NCBI GenBank assembly: GCA_021186555.1
Contig: JAJKFL010000039.1
Span: 18,766,733-18,830,732, forward strand
Direction of reading: 5' to 3'
Source: Reticulitermes speratus
Lineage: Eukaryota > Arthropoda > Insecta > Blattodea > Rhinotermitidae
Length of the DNA: 64,000 nt
The notes under the pieces were generated by a model. That model did no database searches. It saw only the letters and a list, made by a program, of their open reading frames with translations, and was not told where the DNA came from. The stretch's first letter is position 1; every line of letters starts with the position of its first letter. Made by a program: the position numbers and the translations under genes. Positions 58,601 to 64,000 of this stretch are shown here, piece by piece.

Positions 58601-61600
58601 TCCTGTGAGAACTGTGCAAAGCTTGGGTTTGCTAGCAGTGGCATATGTCCTAACAGCTCATGGCAGCAGTCCCTACAGTACAGCACACCATGTATCTTTA
58701 CAAGGAAGTTGAGGAGGGGTGGACACTAAGATGCACGAAAAAATTAATTAGCTGGAACAACAGTTAATTATAACATTTGGTTTGCATTCAATAAATGTTG
58801 ATTTTTCAATCTATATCACAACTAAGGAATATATTGCAGTGAGTTTTGATGTAAGGACACATGGGAAATGTTGTTATTCAGACTTTGATGTGAAAAACGT
58901 ACTGAAGGTTTATTAAAAAGTACATTGCTTAGTGAAAGTTTCGTGCATTGTAGTGGAAAACTTATTAAAAGGGCAATGTATATTTTAATCATGTGGGAAA
59001 ATGTTGATACTAAATTATTCAAACAGGAAAACACTCATACTTGACAGTCAATCACAGGCAATTGTGAGACAAAAATCATGAGAAAGATTGGTGGAATGTT
59101 CAATCAGGCTTGACCATTAAGCCATGCCAACACTGTGTCCATGACTACCACACAGATGAAAGTTCTGACAGTGATGAGATGATGTCACTTCTGCATACAC
59201 CCCTGAGTGTCCAAGTGAGGATAACAACAAAATTCCCAATGGGATATGACATATGGGACAGCCTGAAGGATTACTGATTGAAACCGAACTACGTACCATG
59301 ACATGTTCCTTCACAGTGTTTGATTTCTCCACTTTTCAAATAATGACAATGATACAGACAATAATGGCCCAAATTACAACTATGGAAACTAAGACATAAT
59401 TTAACATGCTGAATGATGCACTCAAAATACTACAAACCTTCCATACACGTAGCAGTAAATAAAATAATATTACTTTCCAAAGCAAAAGACAAACCAACTT
59501 GGAATTCAAATATACAGACTTTGCGATATGTCTGGCTACCTGTATGACTTAAATCTCAGCCCTTCAATGTCAAACTCAGTACAAAATACTGACCTTCAGT
59601 TCTTCACATGCTGCCAGACTTGGTGCAGCCTACAGTTGCGAATGTATTTTAGGGTACTATAAATTTAAAACTCCTCTGTCCTAAGCAATAGGTAGAATTT
59701 AAACCCCAGTTTCCCTGAAGAGTTAAAGAAGGACAAGACACGTGCAACCACAGACGACAACACATGGAATTCTAAGACATCTGGCACCACTACCACCAAA
59801 TGACTGAATCAAAGCAATATTCAATACAGGACAGTAACGATGACTCTGACAGCAGTGGTCTGGAGAGGAAAACTAGATGCACACTTACTAAAAAATATGA
59901 CAATCCACAAGAAAACAGTGATGTCGTCTGTAAAAAACATGAAAGTGCTATAAAGCCAAAAATCAGACAGGTCTACAGGTATGTTGACAATGTTGACAGG
60001 ATGTTGAACAGTTACTTGACACAAAGTTGGACATGGAAATGGACAACTGGTTTCTTAATTCTTAGACTTGACATTCTGAACACCTTCCTCTCCCAGACTT
60101 CCTGTGGTACCAAAATGACTGGCAGAGACATAAAACATTATCTTGTGTAGAATTTCATTGATATGGTGGGAGGTTTAATCTGGCCCATTTGAAACCTGAA
60201 CAGGCAGACTGTTTCAGAGGACCCAGTTACCAAGCTTCAGTTATTTTCACAGGAATTACTGTCCATTTCAATATCCCAGACCATATTGCACATTTTTTCT
60301 GTATAAGGGATAACAAAGGCAAGTCAGGAAAATTATAAGAGGTGTGATATGGGACTTTGTATTGGTGAGCATTTTGAAGATTACCACCACAACCTCAAGC
60401 TGTGATGTGGTATCAATGATAAATGGAAATTTTTAGAATCAGAAAACATCTAAAAAAACAGGTACATAAAACGGAAGATTTATTCTGATATACTCGTATT
60501 TCCTGTGGCACAGTGGTAAATAAACCAACAGCAACCAGCAAGGCCTGCCACAATTGCAATTTAAAGACCAAGGTACATTTAGTGTTGATTAGAATACTTT
60601 TCCACACATACATAAGAAAAACATCTCCATTATTGTATCCTATCAGCCAACAAAACATATGTATATAAATACTTACGGTTCAGGAGTGTAGAATGGATCT
60701 GATGAGTGACGAATGTACTGTGTACAATGGAACACCCTGAAAGCAAGTCCAGATAGGAAGTCTCTGGGAGATAAATAGCCTGCCACAGGGCGCAGCTGGA
60801 AACCAGTTTTTCCTGTAGGAACAACAATAAAATATTAATTTCAAAAAATAAAATTAACAACTTGCAACAAAACTAGAAGTTTAATTACACCAGTAGCTAT
60901 TAAAGCAACTCTGTTTTTATTGCATCAGCTGACTGTACATGAGATATACTGCAGTAAAAAGTCAATTTTACACTCACATGGAAACACAGTACGTTCGCAA
61001 ATTCAATAAATACTTCCAACTACTCTGCTTTCCTACATAAAATTCAAGACATTCAAATATTCAAAGATGTACTGTTATTTTGATCACTGGGTTAAACTGC
61101 TGGAAGTGACAACAGAGTTTTTTCTTTTCCAAAATGTCCAGACTGGGTATGGAGCCCACCCACCCTCCAATTAACTGGGTACCAGGGGTTCTTCCTCCGA
61201 AGGTAAAGCAGCTTCAGCATGAAGCTGACCACTCAACTCCATCCAGTGCAAAGGTTAAGATAAAGTGACCATTTTTTCCTTGGCCTATTCGGGGACGGGA
61301 ACAGCATTGGAATAACAATATTATACACATGTTAGTCATAATTTTTATATTGTACACAGGTCGTCACTGTTTACTGCTTCATGTGCAGCGCTGTGGCCAT
61401 TTCCTCGTCGGGAAAGTCGCTAACAAGATCCAGCAGTCTCCATACTAAACAATATTATCAGGAAGACGGAGTGAAATCGGAAAAATATAAAACGGGAATA
61501 CAATCGGGGACGAAATTAGTCCGGGACATAAACCTAATTTCTGGGACTGTCCCCGAAAATTCGAGATGAATAGTCACTTTAGGTTAAGAATAAATGGAGC

Positions 61601-62191
61601 TATACCTCTGCTCCCCCGATATGCCTTCACGGTGTGACTGGGACTTTAGCGTTTATACTGTTATTTTATGTGGATGTGTGACGTGATCTGTCAACATGGC
61701 GGAGCTTTAGAACGAAGTGCAGAGAAGGTATCTGGGCCTACGAGAGAGGGGAGCAGCAGGGTAATGGACAGAAGAATTACATAATAAGGGTCGCTAGTGT
61801 TGCTTCCACCCTCAAAGGGACAATTTAACCATGTTCTGACTGCGGCGCTGGGGTGGTCTCCAATGGCACAGTGTTCATGTCAAGTTTTGTAAGAATAAGT
61901 CATCTGGTTCTAAGTCGAAATCGAGCCGGACAAAGAGAGCAGGGCGCTCTTATGAACCCTAATTTTTCTTTTCAAGTATGGGAAGTACGCTAAAAATGTG
62001 AATACATGCAGATTTGTAAATGTTAAGCGGTTAGGAAAGATATCACTAGCAAGCAACAAGGCAGCCGAGACCTTTATTTTCACAGGGTATGTTCTGTATA
62101 GTTACCTGCTGATTGTCACTGATACCACATACTGATATACTTACGTTTTAAATACAAACTGACATCCTGCAACTGGGGAATGTTATCCTCC
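55424..62191 (-). CDS. Trh: Tryptophan hydroxylase, last five coding exons (neuronal type)
   Basis: Minus-strand exons 62191-62145, 60812-60677, 58672-58546, 56779-56550 and 55676-55424 join in frame into 263 residues ending at TGA. The series [87 protein letters not shown] and [13 protein letters not shown] is the catalytic core of aromatic amino acid hydroxylases. The iron ligands are present: both His of HELLGH and the Glu of TVEFGL. Tryptophan rather than phenylalanine or tyrosine specificity is indicated by [20 protein letters not shown] and [16 protein letters not shown]. The enzyme makes 5-hydroxytryptophan with tetrahydrobiopterin, the rate-limiting step for serotonin. The regulatory domain and first part of the core (about 200 residues) were not found before the right edge. 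It looks functional. Confidence 0.93.
56550..56779 (-). CDS. Trh: Trh exon (catalytic Glu, TPH-specific segment)
   Basis: Minus-strand acceptor 'atttgtag' above 56779; donor GTAAGC below 56550. It encodes [55 protein letters not shown] and ends AKDKM plus a split Arg. Confidence 0.95.
56990..57032 (+). ncRNA. Hammerhead-ribozyme-like motif in a Trh intron
   Basis: CTTC (56990-56993), CTGAAGA (56994-57000), extra T, GGCC..GGTC (stem II, one wobble), GAAA (57019-57022), CATG (57023-57026, self-complementary stem III), TA (57027-57028), GGAG (57029-57032, pairs with CTTC using one G-U). The layout is the same as at 44808-44850, including the extra T before stem II. It is antisense to Trh. Confidence 0.5.
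57920..58078 (+). mobile_element. Palindromic retroelement end with 13 bp target duplication
   Basis: ATAACAGAAAACC flanks the insert (57907-57919 and 58079-58091). Most of it is a palindrome (57928-58036) with about 50 bp arms (ttctcgggctcacagccgcg.. / ..cgcggctgtgcgcccgagaa) around a GGGAC..GTCCC loop-stem followed by CGAAACGTTG. A 40 base 3' tail follows. The variable-length duplication and GAAAC-type end fit a 5'-truncated Penelope-like element; this class assignment is an inference. Confidence 0.75.
58546..58672 (-). CDS. Trh: Trh exon (HELLGH)
   Basis: Minus-strand acceptor 'tactgtag' above 58672; donor GTAAGT below 58546, phase 0. It encodes [20 protein letters not shown] and ends VEKLAT. 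It contains both iron-binding histidines. Confidence 0.95.
59700..60405 (+). mobile_element. piggyBac-like transposase C-terminal fossil in a Trh intron
   Basis: The pieces in order are: [18 protein letters not shown] (about 59715-59770), an acidic linker, [20 protein letters not shown] and [16 protein letters not shown] (59960-60080), the region around the third catalytic Asp of piggyBac transposases, and [21 protein letters not shown] (about 60315-60400), the C-terminal Cys-rich end. Several frame changes are needed. No TTAA-flanked ends were identified. It is antisense to Trh. Confidence 0.65.
60677..60812 (-). CDS. Trh: Trh exon (pterin/iron core start)
   Basis: Minus-strand acceptor 'ttcctacag' above 60812; donor GTAAGT below 60677. 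It encodes [20 protein letters not shown] through FHCTQYIRH to FYTPE plus a split Pro. Confidence 0.93.
61100..61650 (+). mobile_element. SINE family A copy split by a MITE
   Basis: 61129-61260 and 61590-61650 are consecutive parts of the SINE body ('gagcccacccaccctccaat', 'gggtaccaggggttc', 'gcaaaggttaaga' then 'aatggagctatacctctgct' and 'ccccgatatgccttcacgg'). The interruption is the element at 61261-61581. The tRNA-like head is poorly preserved. Confidence 0.75.
61261..61581. mobile_element. hAT-like MITE, 321 bp, 8 bp target duplication, nested in a SINE
   Basis: GGTTAAGA is duplicated exactly (61253-61260, 61582-61589). The ends are inverted repeats: TAAAGTGACCATT at the left against TAAAGTGACTATT (reverse complement) at the right, with TTCGGGGAC shared about 30 bases inside. 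The TAAAG start fits the hAT end consensus YARNG and the 8 bp duplication is diagnostic for hAT. No transposase; non-autonomous. Confidence 0.88.
61840..61965 (+). repeat. Dispersed repeat, copy 2 (see 17815-17960)
   Basis: It shares the ordered words listed for 17815-17960 and ends 'gaaccctaattttt'. Confidence 0.45.
62145..62191 (-). CDS. Trh: Trh exon (EDNIPQL)
   Basis: 47 nt; minus-strand acceptor 'tactacag' just above 62191 and donor GTAAGT below 62145. It encodes [15 protein letters not shown], with split codons at both ends (the second completes Arg, CGA, with the next exon). Too short for ordinary ORF detection; the phase and sequence match make it secure. Confidence 0.88.
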
Positions 62192-62464
62192 CTGTAGTAA
62201 CAGAAAAATCATACATAAATCTGTAACCCAATACATAAAGTTAAAAAGAAAAATATCGCAAAATCCACATTTCCCAAAAACGACTGCAACTGCGCTATTT
62301 TACCTGTACCACAATGAACCAACAGATAAAATTCCACGCCACATAGGCTATAAATTACCAGATAATAGGATATTTCTCTCTCTCTTATCTACTATCTCTC
62401 CTTCACATCTCAATTACCACCTTTAACCAGGAGCACTTCTGAATGACTGCTTTCTAGCATTCTT

Positions 62465-62640
62465 TTTCTTCATAATATAATGTTTATTGGGCAAAAGTTA
62501 ATGAACATAAAAAGCCGTAGGTCAAACACCAGCAACGAGGTAACATACAGAATGTCTTGCAATTACAGTCGTCTGGGACCTGAATTGGTACAATTTGGTA
62601 GCTGGGCCCTACCACCGAGCTACGCGGTGTCACTTCCAAG
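62465..62640 (-). mobile_element. tRNA-headed SINE, minus strand
   Basis: On the minus strand the head GACACCGCGTAGCTCGGTGG contains a near-perfect tRNA A box (TAGCTCGGTGG), followed by a weak B box (accaattcaggtcc). The body ends in 'tttgcccaataaacattata', an A+T-rich tail. No fold into a full tRNA cloverleaf was possible by eye. Confidence 0.6.
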
Positions 62641-63239
62641 AATGCTGTGTTCATGATATCACTGTGAGAAACTCAAGATCTTGTCGAACGTTTTGCAAAC
62701 ATCGCGGGGAGTAAGATTTCCAGCATGCCTGAGATGCCCAAAGCCACCATTACATTCCCCATTACTCCTCTTACGCAACTCACAAATGATGTCACGTGAC
62801 AGATGAATAACAAATGACATCGTTTACACAGATTGTGTGCAAACATGAAGATACGAATATCAATACAGCATCAAGTTTAGGAGATGAGGTTTCATTTTAG
62901 TGGTAGAAACGTTACAACTCACAGACACTCAGCTTCAACAAAAATATTTATTGCACTTGCCTTAGGTTTTAACGTTTCGCTTTAATGTCAGAGTCACGAA
63001 CGTTACGTTTTGTGGTTTGACTTTAGTAATAGAAAGTTTCAGGTTTTATTGTATTCGGCTCCGCATATTTTTAGCAACGTCTGCACATGTACCCGCCATT
63101 CGCCACACCTTAACAATGCTCAAGTGTTTTCTTACATGTACTCGGAATACTCACATACGTAACAAGCGCTGTAAATAGGGCAAACCTGAATTATATGTTT
63201 AACCAAGTACCATCACATACAACTCAGAATTCTCTTTAC
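62641..63239. other. Right-hand Trh flank or intron
   Basis: No further Trh exon was recognised here. The sequence between the last recognised exon (62191) and the satellite contains the minus-strand SINE and otherwise ordinary AT-rich DNA. Confidence 0.4.
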
Positions 63240-63990
63240 TCATGCTTTTAAACAGCCGACATGCTTCGAGCCTATATTCAGGTTCTGTCAACAAGTTTAA
63301 ACACCTACAAGCCTAAACTTTCTCACTAAACTGAAAACGCAAAGCCGATGCCCGTGAGTACCTGTCAATAAAATGAAATCTCAAACCCTAACCTCGGTGC
63401 TATCAATATGTATCTTCAAGTTCAGTGCGTTAATGAAATTCAACAACCCGAAAGCCTACACTTTCTTACTAAAATAGAAAATGCGAAATCTGACCTTTAT
63501 GAGTGATTCCAATAACATTAAATCTCAAAGCCTAAACTCGGTGCATTAAATATTTGTCTTCAAATTCAGCTTCCGTCAGTAAAATGAAACCTGAATGCTC
63601 GGACATTCTGTCACTAAACTGACATCTCAAAGCCCAATCTCTGTGAGCACCTGTCAATAAAATGAAAAAGCATCGCCTAAACTTGGCGCTATAAATATTT
63701 GTCCTCATATTCAGTTTCTGTCAATAAATGAAATCCGAAAACATGACATATCTGTCACTAAATTGAAAACGCTAAGCCCAAATTCCAAATCCGCCAGAAA
63801 AGTGAAACCTCGTATTCTTGCTATAATTATTTGTCTTGAAGGTGTTTATGTCAAAACAAAACCCGAGAACTTAAACATTCGGTTGCTAAATCGAAAACTC
63901 AACGCGCAACTTCCGTTGACTATCGTTTATTTTTATTTTTCTGTTCATCTTGCTTCTCAGTAAAACGAAACAGAAATCCCAAAGTCTCTG
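63240..63990. repeat. Decayed satellite, 144 bp period with shorter sub-repeats
   Basis: The word 'cctaaactcggtgc' or a variant ends at 63400, 63544, 63689 and (weakly) 63821, giving spacings of 144, 145 and 132. Each unit continues 'ataaatatttgtcttcaaattcag'-like text and contains internal near-repeats of 'tgtcaataaaatgaaatctc' every 45-50 bases. About five units are visible, running off the right edge. Confidence 0.8.
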
Positions 63991-64000
63991 TCACCCAATG

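Noticed and set aside
59800-60150. A 116-codon frame that could be taken for a host gene
   Set aside because: Its content matches the piggyBac transposase region and needs frame changes on both sides; treated as a transposon fossil in a Trh intron.
55424-62191. Phenylalanine hydroxylase or tyrosine hydroxylase instead of tryptophan hydroxylase
   Set aside because: The [15 protein letters not shown] segment and the GYLSPRDF and [17 protein letters not shown] wording fit TPH; PAH and TH differ at these places.
1-64000. Retroviral, LTR or capsid-bearing elements
   Set aside because: No long terminal repeats, protease/integrase or capsid-like text was recognised anywhere in the window.

Overview
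The window is eukaryotic DNA from a large, repeat-rich, intron-rich insect genome. Three host genes are recognisable, all split by GT-AG introns (one GC-AG) of about 0.4 to 3.1 kb, and the spaces between and inside them are packed with short decayed transposons. The mix of repeats (tRNA-headed SINEs, several LINE tails, Tigger, mariner, piggyBac and hAT remnants, hammerhead-like retroelement ends) and the intron sizes suggest a hemimetabolous insect, perhaps a cockroach or termite. That taxonomic guess is an inference and was not tested by search.

Layout. 1-7,301 (+): the last six coding exons of a NACHT and WD-repeat protein (NWD1/NWD2-like), entering from the left edge; it carries one GC-AG intron. 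7,302-18,295: intergenic, with a 918 bp pogo-like DNA transposon, SINE copies and a 5'-truncated LINE with its target duplication intact. 18,296-30,860 (+): a complete seven-exon Arp6 (actin-related protein 6, human ACTR6), about 398 residues; its introns hold LINE pieces, a Tigger fossil and a 200 bp palindrome. 30,861-55,400: about 24.5 kb of intergenic DNA with no recognised host exon. It holds a pair of old paralogous segments (32.4-33.8 kb and 51.6-53.9 kb), a minisatellite with CTCF-like motifs, a 520 bp inverted repeat, a 2 kb pyrimidine-rich tract, a Tigger element with both ends, and LINE/SINE insertions. 55,424-62,191 (-): the last five coding exons of tryptophan hydroxylase (Trh), with the complete iron-binding triad; its 5' exons lie beyond or unrecognised toward the right edge. 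63,240-63,990: a decayed 144 bp-period satellite.

Arp6 and Trh are convergent, and the NWD-like gene is in tandem with Arp6. Nothing suggests that the three genes form a functional unit. Arp6 belongs to the SWR1/SRCAP H2A.Z-loading complex, Trh makes the serotonin precursor, and NWD proteins are signalling ATPases.

The most interesting signals are non-coding: two hammerhead-ribozyme-like motifs with tiny self-complementary stem III, a palindromic retroelement end with a 13 bp target duplication, the unexplained paralogous segment pair, and the CTCF-like minisatellite. No retroviral, LTR or capsid-bearing element was recognised. I did not find a convincing new multi-gene system here.
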